Assembly (NCBI GenBank): GCA_041399065.1
Contig: JAWKTN010000010.1
Span: 1-64,000 of the forward strand
Reading direction: 5' to 3'
From: JAGQPD01 sp020426865
GTDB taxonomy: Bacteria; Planctomycetota; Planctomycetia; Pirellulales; Pirellulaceae
DNA length: 64,000 nucleotides
Shown: one piece after another, positions 17,774 to 27,900 of the stretch
Position numbering within the stretch: the first letter of the stretch is position 1
Layout: each line of letters starts with the position of its first letter
Made by a program: the position numbers and the translations under genes
Notes under the pieces: generated by a model
Databases searched by the model: none
What the model saw: only the letters and a program-made list of their open reading frames with translations
Told to the model about the DNA's origin: nothing

Positions 17774-18805
17774 TCAACATTCGACGGGAGTGACAGAGCT
17801 ATTTGTGGGCTTTGCCGTCCCATTGACGATCTTTCTCAAATGCTCAGCGGCCTGATTCCGATGGCTGTAGACGGTACTGACCATTTGCCCGTTAGTGTGC
17901 CCAAGAAGCGCCGCGACTGTCAGGTGGTCAACTCCCCGGTCCAACATGCGTTCTGTGAATCCGTGCCGAAAATCGTACAGGGCAACCTTTCTTCCAACGT
18001 ACTTGCGCAAATATCTGAAACGGCAGTTGCAGGCAGAAACAGTCCATTTTTTCCCTCGCGTATTCGTAAATATCCATTCCACACCCAACACGCGTCGACG
18101 TTCGACGATTTCGATTGCGGTTTCGTTCAAATAAATGACTCTCGACCTTCGTTTGCCTTTCGATTCTTTCACAGGAAACACCAATCGATCACCATCAACA
18201 TGTCTGGGTTGGAGATTCCTTAGCTCGAATGGTCGTGCCCCCGTTTCCCAGGCCATTGTCACTAGGTCGCGAAAACCCGACTTGGAATGCCTCAGAATTG
18301 TCTGATACTCTGCTTGCGTCACCGGAGTCTCACGTCTGTCAGCTTTCGGTTTCGGGATTCGCGTGCACGGGTGAAAATCCAGCAATCCGACCGACACCGA
18401 CCACTTAAATGCACGTTGGACACTTGCGGCGGCGTTTCGTTTGTAACAAGACTTCCAATCGTGAGCATCCATATACTCAATCACGTGATACGGCTTTAGT
18501 TCAGCAGCCGTCATTCGGCGGCCGTTTGGCAGCCATTTCAAGAATCGCTCCCAGTGATCCTTGTACCCATCAGCGGTGCGTTCCGCGCGATGGCAATAGC
18601 ACCACGAAAGGAATTTGTCGGCAATCTCACATACGAGCAAATCCGTGAAAATGACCGGCTTTCTATCGTCCTTCTCAAGCATTAGTCGATGAAAATGCTT
18701 TTCTGCTTCGCGCTTGTCAGAACCCAAACGAATCTGTTTGCCGTCGACAGTGACGTACCAAGCTTTTTCGCTCTTTCGCCACCAGATGCCAGCTTTGCGA
18801 CCCAT
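17774..18805 (-). CDS. tyrosine-type site-specific integrase
   Basis: ATG 18805 follows AAAGGAGA. 343 residues: an N-terminal arm-binding or SAM-like region (about 50-150) and a catalytic domain with Arg191 (TGARPFELRNL), box II Y277-D-F-R280 followed by H281, His303 (LLGHT) and the nucleophile Tyr313 (TVYSH). In most family members box II is HxxR; here the first His is Tyr. The gene points away from a tRNA-Arg half that lies 95 bp upstream of its start, the usual position of an integrase at its att site. It should integrate and excise the island. Confidence 0.9.
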   Translation of the reverse strand: MGRKAGIWWRKSEKAWYVTVDGKQIRLGSDKREAEKHFHRLMLEKDDRKPVIFTDLLVCEIADKFLSWCYCHRAERTADGYKDHWERFLKWLPNGRRMTAAELKPYHVIEYMDAHDWKSCYKRNAAASVQRAFKWSVSVGLLDFHPCTRIPKPKADRRETPVTQAEYQTILRHSKSGFRDLVTMAWETGARPFELRNLQPRHVDGDRLVFPVKESKGKRRSRVIYLNETAIEIVERRRVLGVEWIFTNTRGKKWTVSACNCRFRYLRKYVGRKVALYDFRHGFTERMLDRGVDHLTVAALLGHTNGQMVSTVYSHRNQAAEHLRKIVNGTAKPTNSSVTPVEC

Positions 18806-18899
18806 GCCAATCTCCTTTTAGTGCGGAGGAAAAGTGCGGCAGGGTAATTCTAAGAGCGAAAAGCCTTGGGACAACAGACTTTAGCAAAAGCAATACGAT

Positions 18900-18941
18900 G
18901 GTTCCGAAGACCGATGCGCTATCCAATTGCGCCACGGGCGC
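18900..18941 (-). tRNA. 5' half of tRNA-Arg (anticodon UCG), att boundary
   Basis: On the minus strand the sequence begins GCGCCCG (acceptor arm), has a D-arm with GCGC stems around AATTGGATA, then the stem GGT, loop CTTCGGA (anticodon TCG) and ACC. After position 41 of the tRNA the match ends: the next bases read ATCGTATTGC, and no T-arm (GGTTCGA) or acceptor 3' strand follows. Only the 5' half is here. The integrase lies on the side of the missing half, so the island is inserted at the anticodon stem-loop, and the 3' half should be at the far end, outside the window. As seen, the tRNA cannot function. Confidence 0.75.
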
Positions 18942-19009
18942 CGAGTCTTGCTCATTCTGATATGATAGGTCTTGACCCAAGTTGGTTCAACGGGGTGGGG
19001 GGCCTTTTG

Positions 19010-19038
19010 TTGCTGGCCCCGTGCGCCACCGCTATGAT
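19010..19038 (+). promoter_or_regulatory. possible sigma70-type promoter of the FHA gene
   Basis: TTGCTG, a 17-bp spacer, then TATGAT, ending 41 bp before the ATG at 19080. The -10 box is good and the -35 box fair. It is the first chromosomal gene beyond the island edge. Confidence 0.35.
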
Positions 19039-19079
19039 CTCGTGTTTACCCTTGGCGGCTATGCTGGGCGACTGGAACT

Positions 19080-19763
19080 ATGACCAATGTTACCCTACGA
19101 ATTCTCGATGGTGCCGATCGCGGGCGTGTTTATGACGACCTGGAACCGCCGATCACGATCGGCCGGGAAGAAGGCAATACCATCCAACTGAATGACGATC
19201 GCGTCAGCCGGTTCCACGTAAAAATCCAAGAAGACCACGAAAAATTGGTCCTCACCGACCTGGAAAGCACCAACGGCACCAAAGTCAACGGTGAAGAAAT
19301 CCAGCTGCGAATTCTCCGCTACGGCGATATCGTCACCATCGGCCGCTCGGTACTCCTGTTCGGCTCCCGTGACCAAATCGCCACGCGTCTGGCCAAGCTC
19401 CGCGGCGCCAACCTGCCCACCGTCGACCCCGACGACCCCAACGCCAATCGCATCGAAGATGCCGTGTCGCTCGACTTCGAACTCAACTGGAGCGAAGACG
19501 AAGACCTGCACGCCACGCTTCATACCATCGAGCCGCCCGAGCTGCCCGAACGCCTTGGCGCCGGTCAAGCCGCTCAGCTGTCAGAACTGCTCGAATACCT
19601 CCATATCCGCATTCGTCAGCTGCTCGCCTCCGTCCAAGTCGACGACGAACGCAATCGCATCACACTCAGCCAACGGCAATGGCAAAATCTCGTCGACCTG
19701 CAAGCGCGACTCGCCGGCTACCTCCGCGCCATAAGCGAACCCGACGATCCCAACATCGATTAA
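19080..19763 (+). CDS. FHA-domain protein, 227 aa
   Basis: An FHA domain fills about residues 5-95: ITIGRE, then SRFHVKI and a LTDLESTNGTKVNG segment, the canonical phosphothreonine-binding residues (Arg in GR, Ser and His in SRFH, Asn in TNGT). FHA domains read Thr phosphorylation by Ser/Thr kinases, which planctomycetes have in large numbers. The C-terminal half is acidic and then helical (LSELLEYLHIRIRQLLAS), with no membrane segment. The stop shares 4 bp with the convergent methyltransferase gene. The partner kinase is not in the window. Confidence 0.85.
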   Translation: MTNVTLRILDGADRGRVYDDLEPPITIGREEGNTIQLNDDRVSRFHVKIQEDHEKLVLTDLESTNGTKVNGEEIQLRILRYGDIVTIGRSVLLFGSRDQIATRLAKLRGANLPTVDPDDPNANRIEDAVSLDFELNWSEDEDLHATLHTIEPPELPERLGAGQAAQLSELLEYLHIRIRQLLASVQVDDERNRITLSQRQWQNLVDLQARLAGYLRAISEPDDPNID

Positions 19764-20767
19764 ACCGCCTCCCACGTCTGCCGCAGCAGCACGATGGGAG
19801 ATGGATGACGAAACTGCCAGCCCCAAGACTTGTCCGTCAGCAAACACCGCAGCATATTCGCTACTGCCTTGCGGCGAGCCCCCCACTGACTCAACAGCCG
19901 AAACCAAACTTGCGGGTTGGTCGCCAGCGACCATCGCAATTGCTTCGCCCAATACTCGGAAGTCAATCGCATATCATGTGTCGCGTCTACTTCTTCCGTG
20001 AGCCGAAACCACGGTTGTGCACACTCGACGAGCTGCCCGTGATACGGATACCAACCACCGAAACAACGCTGCAATACCATTGCCAGATGGTACCGCTCGC
20101 TCCCTCGCGGCCACGCCTGGGGGCCACGGCGAATATCTTCAGGTCGGACCTGTCCGCGATAACGAAAGTGCAATGTGTTGGCAACAAATTTCGCTCCGCG
20201 CGGTATCAAACGCCGAAATTTGTAGAACATCGAACGATAAATCTCTTCGTCATGCCGGCGCATGGCATCGGAAACCTGCACAAAATGCTCGATCGCGCCA
20301 TTGGCCACGATGCCCTGAAATTGACCGCGCCAGGAATGAGGAATCTGCTGATAGTCGAGCAGATGCACGTCCATCCCGCGCGATTGACAGTCGTGTGCCT
20401 GCGACGGCGAGATGGTGATGCCCGTTGCGTCGATCTTGCGGTCGGCCGCCTGCAACAGCAAGCGGCCATATCCACAGCCAACGTCGAGGATCCGATCGCC
20501 CTCACCGCATGCTAAGCGATCCAGTGTATCCTCCGCCGCTTGAAATTGGGCATCTTCGTATTTGGCCCGATCGTTGCGGACACTGTCATAGCGACCAGCA
20601 CCTAAATCGCGAATCCCACCGGCCAATGCGATATCCAACAGCTCATAACAGTCCCGCACAACCGCCGGTGTCTCGACGTTGGGTGTCGATCGCCCGACAT
20701 GGACTCCGTGACCTCGTCGCCGCTCAGGTACCGTGCATTGAAAAACCATCGCATCAACCGTAGCCAT
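19760..20767 (-). CDS. class I SAM-dependent methyltransferase, CFA-synthase-like
   Basis: Start set at 20767 because AAGGAG lies 8 bases upstream; the frame runs further but without a site. About 335 residues. Motif I ILDVGCGYGRLLLQAA binds S-adenosylmethionine, followed by TGITISPSQ, the pattern of cyclopropane-fatty-acid and mycolic acid type methyltransferases, and NGAIEHF. Known relatives methylate lipids or small molecules; the substrate is not evident. Soluble. It is convergent with the FHA gene. A long Trp/Arg-rich C-terminal part after residue 230 is not typical of CFA synthase, so I do not give that name. Confidence 0.75.
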   Translation of the reverse strand: MATVDAMVFQCTVPERRRGHGVHVGRSTPNVETPAVVRDCYELLDIALAGGIRDLGAGRYDSVRNDRAKYEDAQFQAAEDTLDRLACGEGDRILDVGCGYGRLLLQAADRKIDATGITISPSQAHDCQSRGMDVHLLDYQQIPHSWRGQFQGIVANGAIEHFVQVSDAMRRHDEEIYRSMFYKFRRLIPRGAKFVANTLHFRYRGQVRPEDIRRGPQAWPRGSERYHLAMVLQRCFGGWYPYHGQLVECAQPWFRLTEEVDATHDMRLTSEYWAKQLRWSLATNPQVWFRLLSQWGARRKAVANMLRCLLTDKSWGWQFRHPSPIVLLRQTWEAV

Positions 20768-20867
20768 CACCATGCTCCTTCTTCGATATCGTTTCGCTCG
20801 TCGTTCCCCTCGTCCAATCACTGGGTACGGACTTTCAGCGCTATCGCGGAAGATTTGTTACAACAGG

Positions 20868-20899
20868 CAAAAAAACCGGGAAAATCGTCACGTCCCGGT
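20868..20899 (-). terminator. rho-independent terminator
   Basis: On the minus strand ACCGGGA pairs with TCCCGGT and is followed by seven T. It lies 80 bp after the stop of the secreted protein gene at 20982 and should end its transcript. A second hairpin (CGGGGG with CCCCCG) directly precedes it. Confidence 0.75.
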
Positions 20900-20981
20900 C
20901 GGGGGTTGTGTCCCCCGATAAGAGTTCATTGCCAAAATGGGCAGGCTAGCGGACATCCGGGTAGACTCTGCTCGGGCCCGA

Positions 20982-22259
20982 TCACGGAAGTGGGATATCT
21001 TTCAGTTCAAACTCGACGGGAATCCTCATGATTCCCGCCGGCGTCCGGTAGACGAACCGATACCCCTCTAATTCGCCCGCAACCGCGAATTTGTACGACA
21101 AGCCAATGTCACTCGGCAGCTGTCGGGTTGTTTCGAATCCGGCGTTTTCCACGCGTTCACCTTGTGGATTGATCAGGTAAGCTTCATTGCTGTAGATCCA
21201 CGCCCGATGCGATTCCAACGCACCGCTCGCTTCGTCAAACTGCACCAAAATGCGGACATCGTGCACCGAGCCATTCTTGCGGGTCCGCTGGAGAACAACG
21301 GCAACATCGCCATGCTTGACGGGAACATCCTGCGAATCGGCAAGATCCTCGAATTCGAAACTGTGCTCCATACCCGGCACAAGTGCTACGGCCGTACCAC
21401 GCAGCTGTTTGATACTCGTAATCGAACGATCGGGTAGATGAAACGGAATGTCCATCTCGACCGACCCCACCGTATTCTGAATGGAGACTTCAATCTGCTC
21501 CAATCGATTGTCGACCTCAACAAACGAGCCGTCGCTCCCCAAGGCATTCACGAGATCCATCGGTTGCGTGATCGAGATCGGTACGACTCGCGGTTCCCAC
21601 GAAATCTCCATGGAAAGACGCAGGATCTTCTCTTCGGGATTTCGCAAGTTGCGCATGGCCTGAATCCGAGTCGCTTCAAAGCGAAAGATCTCGTGATAGG
21701 CCACGCGTCCCGTATTCGGACCTTGACCTTCGTCACGGCCACGAATCGCCAGTGTTCGCAACTCGCCGCTGTACGGGTACGGCGTCAGACCAACCTGGTC
21801 GAGCACTTCATCCAACGCCTGCCAGAACGGAACACCGTCCAACTCGACTGACACTGACGCGTCTTCCGATTGTTGACCAAATCGATCTCGATAGTCAACA
21901 ATCTTGTTCCCTGTCTGTTGTTGGATTTTTTCCAGTGCCTCCGACAAGGGCATCGTCCCTTTGAGTGTCACGCGCGAGGCACGTGACGTCTGTTCGGCGA
22001 CCAATGTCTCCAATCGCGATCGAACGCGTTGCAGGCGTGTCTTTATTTCCGGGGCCATGTCACGACCAGGGACGGGCAAATGTGATAACACGTTTGGTCC
22101 AAGTTCGACCAACTGTTGTTCGGCGGCCTGTCGTAGTTGGGCATCTTCAGCGTCGAGCTGCGTTACCAATTGAGCAACTTGTTGTTTCAAATCGACGTCC
22201 GGTGTCGGAGCGGCTTGGGCCAACACGAGCGCGCCAATTATGAACAGGTTTGCTTGCAT
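20982..22259 (-). CDS. secreted planctomycete protein with STN-like region
   Basis: AAGGAGG precedes ATG 22259. A signal peptide (LFIIGALVLAQAAP) is followed by a Gln-rich helical part (about 24-95) and a region like the short N-terminal domain of secretins and TonB receptors (about 96-175: VTLKGTMPLSEALEKIQQQT, then a WQALDEVLDQVGL helix). The C-terminal half is all-beta and unrecognised. Proteins of this architecture are widespread in planctomycetes and lack a known function. It is probably periplasmic. A single gene, with its own terminator. Confidence 0.65.
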   Translation of the reverse strand: MQANLFIIGALVLAQAAPTPDVDLKQQVAQLVTQLDAEDAQLRQAAEQQLVELGPNVLSHLPVPGRDMAPEIKTRLQRVRSRLETLVAEQTSRASRVTLKGTMPLSEALEKIQQQTGNKIVDYRDRFGQQSEDASVSVELDGVPFWQALDEVLDQVGLTPYPYSGELRTLAIRGRDEGQGPNTGRVAYHEIFRFEATRIQAMRNLRNPEEKILRLSMEISWEPRVVPISITQPMDLVNALGSDGSFVEVDNRLEQIEVSIQNTVGSVEMDIPFHLPDRSITSIKQLRGTAVALVPGMEHSFEFEDLADSQDVPVKHGDVAVVLQRTRKNGSVHDVRILVQFDEASGALESHRAWIYSNEAYLINPQGERVENAGFETTRQLPSDIGLSYKFAVAGELEGYRFVYRTPAGIMRIPVEFELKDIPLP

Positions 22260-22575
22260 GGAAACCTCCTTATGTATTCAATCGCTTGATGCCTAATGAC
22301 AAACGGCAATCATGGCGCCTGACGGCGCATCTTTTGCCTTAGGTGCCACGTTGTCCATTCCACGTTGTCCATTCCATCCATGGCGACCGATACTGGGCCA
22401 CCAACTTTGATTGTAGCAGTTGCACCGACGGTACGGAAAAGCCGGCCGTGATCTTCCTGCCTCCTTGCCGTCGAGCATCGCTGCGGTACCCCAGTTCGGC
22501 GTGCAAGTAAGGTAGGGTTGAGTTGCGTGAATAACGGGCCAGATTGTAGAAAACGAGAGTACCTGTGGGGGCTTT
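22260..22575. other. divergent intergenic region with a short tandem repeat
   Basis: About 315 bp between two divergent genes, so both promoters should be here. It contains a 14-bp unit, CCACGTTGTCCATT, present twice in tandem (22346-22359 and 22360-22373), followed by a partial third copy. Otherwise nothing supported. Confidence 0.4.
22346..22373. repeat. two tandem copies of a 14-bp unit
   Basis: CCACGTTGTCCATT occurs twice without a gap, then CCAT. It could be a regulator site or simple slippage. It lies nearer to the minus-strand secreted protein gene than to the DUF1570 gene. Confidence 0.6.
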
Positions 22576-23724
22576 ATGCGTCACGAAACTGATCCATTTG
22601 GTGCCGAACGGCCATTGGTGGTAAGAGGGCGAAGACAGTTTGGAAGCCTACGCACTTGGGTGACGACCGTCCTGTTGGCAGTGCTGATAGTGCAGCCCGC
22701 CGGGGCAGCACAACCATGGACACTTCGAGTGGCGGTCGGCGGCCAACAGCTGGTGGGATCGCCGTTGGTGTGGGGCAAGAGTCAGGCAATTCTGTTGGGT
22801 CGGGACGGCCAGTTGTACGAATTCGACACCCACGATGCCGGATCGCGGGAGAAGTTGAGCGACACATTTGCGGGTTACTCGCAATCGGAAATGCGCGCGG
22901 CGTTGGTCCGTGAATTTGGCGAGCGTTATGAGGTCTCGGCCACCGGCCACTACCTGGTGGTGCATCCAGCGGGTCAAAGTTCGGTCTGGCCCGAGCGATT
23001 CGAGAAGTTATATCGGTCGATGACCCACTATTTTCAGACCCGCGGAATTCGGGCCGAACAGCCGCAGTTCCCCTTGGTGGCCGTCGTGTTTTCCCGGCAT
23101 GACGAGTTTATGCGGTATGCTCACAATCAAGGTTCGCGAATATCGTCGAATGTATTGGGGTACTATGACAACATGTCGAACCGGATCAAGATGTACGACG
23201 CGAGTTCAACCCGGGCATCGGCACAGAATTGGGAGACAAACGCTGCGACGATTGTCCACGAGGCGGCTCACCAAACGGCGTTCAACACGGGTGTTCATAG
23301 CCGATATTCGCTGCCACCGCGGTGGCTTGCCGAGGGGCTAGGGACGCTATTCGAAGCCCCCGGTATCTATGACTCGCGGCGATATGGCACGCTTACGGAT
23401 CGGATCAATCAACAGGAGTTGGCGACCGTGCGGACATATTTTCCCAAGGAGATTCCGTCCGATGCATTGGCCGCGATCATTGTTGACGACAAGACGTTCA
23501 ATCGCAATCCGTCGTCAAGCTACGCGTTATGCTGGGCGCTTACTTTCATGTTGGCCGAACGCGAACCTCACAAGTTAGCTCGATACTTACAGGTTACGGC
23601 ATCTCGTTCGGTGTTCAAACCGTACACGGTCCAGCAACGAGCGACCGATTATCGGCAGGTGTTTGGCGAAGATATCCGAATGACCTCGGCGCGGTTACAC
23701 CGGTTCATCGCTGAATTGCCCTAG
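22576..23724 (+). CDS. DUF1570 putative zinc metallopeptidase, secreted
   Basis: 382 residues with a signal or anchor span at about 27-45 (WVTTVLLAVLIVQPAGAA). The C-terminal half matches the DUF1570 family, which carries an HExxH motif: TIVHEAAHQTAFN, with the first His at about 228, followed by a PRWLAEGLGTLFEAPG segment whose Glu is the usual third ligand of gluzincin-like peptidases. Members are common in planctomycetes; activity is predicted, not shown. It is likely periplasmic or exported. It is a single gene, convergent with the PEP-CTERM gene downstream. Confidence 0.8.
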   Translation: MRHETDPFGAERPLVVRGRRQFGSLRTWVTTVLLAVLIVQPAGAAQPWTLRVAVGGQQLVGSPLVWGKSQAILLGRDGQLYEFDTHDAGSREKLSDTFAGYSQSEMRAALVREFGERYEVSATGHYLVVHPAGQSSVWPERFEKLYRSMTHYFQTRGIRAEQPQFPLVAVVFSRHDEFMRYAHNQGSRISSNVLGYYDNMSNRIKMYDASSTRASAQNWETNAATIVHEAAHQTAFNTGVHSRYSLPPRWLAEGLGTLFEAPGIYDSRRYGTLTDRINQQELATVRTYFPKEIPSDALAAIIVDDKTFNRNPSSSYALCWALTFMLAEREPHKLARYLQVTASRSVFKPYTVQQRATDYRQVFGEDIRMTSARLHRFIAELP

Positions 23725-23753
23725 CCATCAAGCACATTAATCACCGCTTTCCG

Positions 23754-24695
23754 CTATCGCCTCGGGCGGCGCCGTCGCACGACACTCAACAGGATTAGTC
23801 CACTGCCGAAGAGCAGCACGGCAGAAGGTTCGGGGATGGCCGTGACGGGGAACGAAGTGTATTGCGTGGCAGTGGCCACGGCCATGCTTGCTGCAAGATC
23901 ATCGATGGCCGCGGGGTTGCCGGTAATGTCCCGCAGATCGATCCCAAATTCAATTTGAATGGCATTGATGCGTCCATCGGTGTTACCGGCGCCATAGGTT
24001 TGTACCGTAAAACCTCCGGCGTACTCTGGATCTTCTATTTGCGATTCCCAAGGAAGATTGACGTCAGGTTTCACGGTGTAACCGGCATCGGCAAGTTGGC
24101 CGAAGATACTGTTGGGGCCAGTGATCGCGTCGGGCCCGTACAGGGCAAGCAGTCCCGCGACGGTGGCACCGTTTTGCGTGCCACGGAAAATAGTCGTCGG
24201 TGCACTGGATTGACCGTGCAAGTCCAACAACAGGGCCGCTCCCCATCTTGCCGTCGCTTCATCGACATAGGCCTGGATCTGGTTGTGATACGCATCATAG
24301 AATGGTGCGGCCAGCGGGTCATCGTAGGCCAGCGACGCGGGACGATTGTAGTCGATTTGGCTGCGATCAACGTTGCCCATGACAACATAGGGCGCCTGTC
24401 CCATGATGGCAGCAACCGCATCTCGCAGCGCATCGGCCAACAGATCGGTATGCAGGTCGGTATTGCAATTAACGCCGCTTGTACCACAACCACGCAATCC
24501 GACGCCGGGAATAAGCTCTTCTCCTCCGTGGGGCGCCGTGATAATGATCGGTAGGGACCCTCGCTCGAACGTAACGAAGTCTTCGTTCGCCGCGTGCGAA
24601 ATGTGAGGATATGCGAGCCACACTATTGTGATTAGGGCACGGCGGACCACGCCCGCGCAGCGCCAGCGAAGTGGCGAAGTGGATAGACGCACCAT
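23754..24695 (-). CDS. N-formylglutamate amidohydrolase-like protein with PEP-CTERM
   Basis: 313 residues with an N-terminal signal peptide (ending near SHAA). The body has the N-formylglutamate amidohydrolase-type motifs TAPHGGEELIPG, HTDLLADAL and LLDLHGQ, which bind a metal and hydrolyse an amide. The C-terminus is a PEP-CTERM sorting signal: IPEPSAVLLFGSG, a hydrophobic span and RRRRPRR, which targets proteins to an exosortase. Family members are normally cytoplasmic, so this is an exported version. Its substrate is unknown. No exosortase gene lies in the window. Confidence 0.75.
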   Translation of the reverse strand: MVRLSTSPLRWRCAGVVRRALITIVWLAYPHISHAANEDFVTFERGSLPIIITAPHGGEELIPGVGLRGCGTSGVNCNTDLHTDLLADALRDAVAAIMGQAPYVVMGNVDRSQIDYNRPASLAYDDPLAAPFYDAYHNQIQAYVDEATARWGAALLLDLHGQSSAPTTIFRGTQNGATVAGLLALYGPDAITGPNSIFGQLADAGYTVKPDVNLPWESQIEDPEYAGGFTVQTYGAGNTDGRINAIQIEFGIDLRDITGNPAAIDDLAASMAVATATQYTSFPVTAIPEPSAVLLFGSGLILLSVVRRRRPRR

Positions 24696-24956
24696 GGGAT
24701 TTGTTTTCGTCGTAGCCGATGAGACTCTGCGTGTGCCCGCGCACGCGCCTGTTGCGACGACGGAAAGATGAGGGGGTATTACCCGGCGTCATTAGTATTC
24801 ATAGCTCGTCGGCGGGGTGCGAGCAAATCGCCGCGAGGCGTTCATGGCAGGAATCGCAGCATGCTGGATGATCGCCGCGGCAAATCCGACAAAACCGGTA
24901 TAGCACTGCCTTTTGGTCGCGGATTTGGCTATGATAGTGCTTTCGCTTCCCACCCT

Positions 24957-27900
24957 ATGATCCGCATAACCAGGAGCCCAACCGTGAGCTTCACCCGCAG
25001 ACTAGCAAAGATGAAAACCATGTCGGGAAAACTGATTGGATTCGCGTCTAACCCAGTTCCATTCGCAGTGCTCGTCTCCCTATCGGTGGTCGCCTGTTTG
25101 GCAACCACAAGTTGGGCGGAGGAACACCCCGAGCCGAAATCCTTGTTCGATGGCAAGACGCTCAATGGCTGGGATGGCGATCCGAAACTGTGGTCGGTGC
25201 AAGATGGCGTGATCCACGGCCAGACAACGGCGGACAACCCGCTGAAGCAAAACAGTTTTCTGATTTGGACGGGCGGCGTGGTACGCGATTTCCATCTGAA
25301 GATGCAGTTCCGTGTTTTTGATGAAGGGCGGGGGAACTCAGGGATTCAGTATCGCAGCCACCGAAATCCCGATGTCGGCAAGTGGTCGGTGGGCGGCTAC
25401 CAAGCGGATATCGACCGCGAAAAACGTTACAGTGGAATTCTGTACGAAGAACGGGGGCGTGGCATCTTGGCCGAACGCGGTGAGAAGGTGGTGATTGAAT
25501 CGACCGATGACGGCAAGTTCAAACGCGACGTTACCGGAAGTGTAGGCGATCGCGACGCCCTGGCGGAATTCATTCACGTGGGAGAATGGAATTCCTATGA
25601 AGTGAATGCCGAAGGCAACCATTACATTCACAAGATCAATGGCCACGTGATGGTGGACGTCACCGACAACGACGCGGCACATCGCGCCGATGAAGGCATC
25701 CTGGCGCTGCAGTTGCACGTTGGCGATCCGATGCGGATCCAATTCAAAGACATCCTGCTGACGCAGTTATCGCCGAGCGAACCGGCAAAGAATGCCAGTG
25801 CCCAGGGGGGCGAAAGTGCGAGGTTTACGGCGTCCGAAGCGACGGCAGCCGTACGCATTTCGGTACCAGAAGGTTTTAAAGTTGAGCGACTCTATTCTGT
25901 TCCATTCGATCAACAAGGGTCGTGGGTGTCCCTTACGCTCGACAACCTGGGGCGACTGATCGCATCGGACCAGTATGGCAAGCTCTATCGCGTCACACCG
26001 CCACCGGTCGGCACAGACGACAAAACCAAAGTGGAACCAATCGATTTGGACATTGGCAGCGCGCAAGGGTTGCTCTACGCGTTCAACAGTTTGTACGTGA
26101 TGGTCAATGGCGGCAAATCGGGGCTGCATCGGTTGCGTGACACAAATGGTGATGATCGTTTCGATGAACACGAATTCTTGTTGCCACTCGACGGCGGGGG
26201 CGAACACGGACCACACGCGGTGCTTTTGGGTCCCGACGGCAAGTCACTCTATATCTGCGCGGGCAATCACACGAACCTGCCACCGATTGATACATCGCGA
26301 GTTCCTCAAAACTGGAGCGAAGATCACCTGCTTCCCCGCATGTGGGATGCCCGCGGCCATGCAACAGGTCGAATGGCACCAGGTGGCTGGATCGCCAAGG
26401 TCAATCCCGATGGAGGAGACCTGGAGATTGTCAGCACTGGTTATCGCAATGAATACGATATCGCGTTCACGCCCGAAGGCGAATTATTTACCTACGATGC
26501 CGACATGGAATGGGACATTGGCACGCCCTGGTATCGGCCAACGCGTATCAACCATGCTACGTCGGGAAGCGAATTTGGATGGCGCGCTGGCACCGGCAAA
26601 TGGCCGGCCCATTATCCAGACAGCTTGCCAGCGGTCGTCGACATCGGCCCCGGCTCGCCAACCGGAATCGTCTTTGGCACCGGCACCCGTTTCCCCGCAA
26701 AATACCAACGAGCGTTGTTTGCTTCGGACTGGAGTTACGGAGTGTTGTATGCCGTGCATTTAAGGCCGGAAGGGGCCTCGTATACGGCAACCGCCGAGCG
26801 GTTTGCGTTTGGAACTCCGCTCCCTTTGACCGACCTGGTCGTCAATCCAAAGGACGGGGCCCTTTATTTCACGATTGGCGGTCGCAAAGTCCAATCGGGA
26901 CTGTATCGCGTCACGTACGTCGGAGACGAGGCAACTGGCGCCGTCGCCTTCGATGATGGCAACTCAACCGGTGCGGCGGAATTGCGAACGTTGCGGCGGA
27001 AATTGGAAACGCTTCACGAACGAAATCTCGAATCGGCCGTCGACGAGGCATGGCCATTCTTGAACCACGAAGATCGTCACGTTCGTTACGCGGCCCGCAT
27101 CGCGATCGAATTGCAGCCGGTCGGACAGTGGTCACAGCGAGCTTTGGACGAAAAGAAACCAATTGCCTCGATCCACGCCATGATTGCCTTGGCGCGCTGT
27201 GGCAAGCCGCCGGTCCAGCCGATGATTATCGAATCGTTGGGCCGAATCGATTGGCTGTCGCTCAATGATGACCAACGACTCGACCTGTTGCGGGCATATT
27301 CCTTGGCGTTTGCCCGGATGGGGCCAGGCGCGGAGGATCTGCAGCAGAAGGTAATTGCGAAACTCGACAAGCATTATCCATACGCCAATCCGCTGATCAA
27401 TCGCGAACTGGCGGCCTTGCTCATTTACGCGAACGCACCCCATGTCGCGGAACGCACTGTCGCTTTGCTCGAAAAAGCTCCCACGCAAGAGGAACAAATC
27501 CATTACGCGTTCTGTCTGCGAGTGTTGAGCACTGGGTGGACCTCGGAACTTCGGCAACGCTATTTCGATTGGTTTACTCGCCAGGTCGAACAGCGAGGGG
27601 GAATGTCGTTCGACGGTTTTGTGCGCAACATACGCCAGGAAGCGATTACCCATCTGCCGGAAGCGGAACGGGAACGTGTGGAAAAAGAACTTGCGGACGC
27701 CATCGAACGGGCCAAACAGCAAAAAACGGAATCGCGGCCGATCGTAAAGAAATGGACCGTCGAGGAGTTACTCTCACAGTCAGACGGTACGTCCGCGACC
27801 CGCGATTTCACTCGTGGCCGCGAGATGTTCGCCGCGGCACAATGCTTCAAATGCCACCGAGTACGCGGTGAGGGAGGGATCACGGGGCCAGACCTGACCG

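Noticed and set aside
18840..18941. Group I intron in the tRNA-Arg anticodon loop
   Set aside because: The match continues past the loop to the 3' stem, no T-arm is found downstream, and an integrase follows at once.
18717..18980. 87-codon minus-strand frame with APVAQLDSASVFGT
   Set aside because: This peptide is the well-known false translation of a tRNA gene; the frame runs through the tRNA half and the start of the integrase.
24768..24956. N-terminal extension of the c-haem fusion protein
   Set aside because: The 63 extra residues precede a normal signal peptide and are Arg-rich without family likeness.
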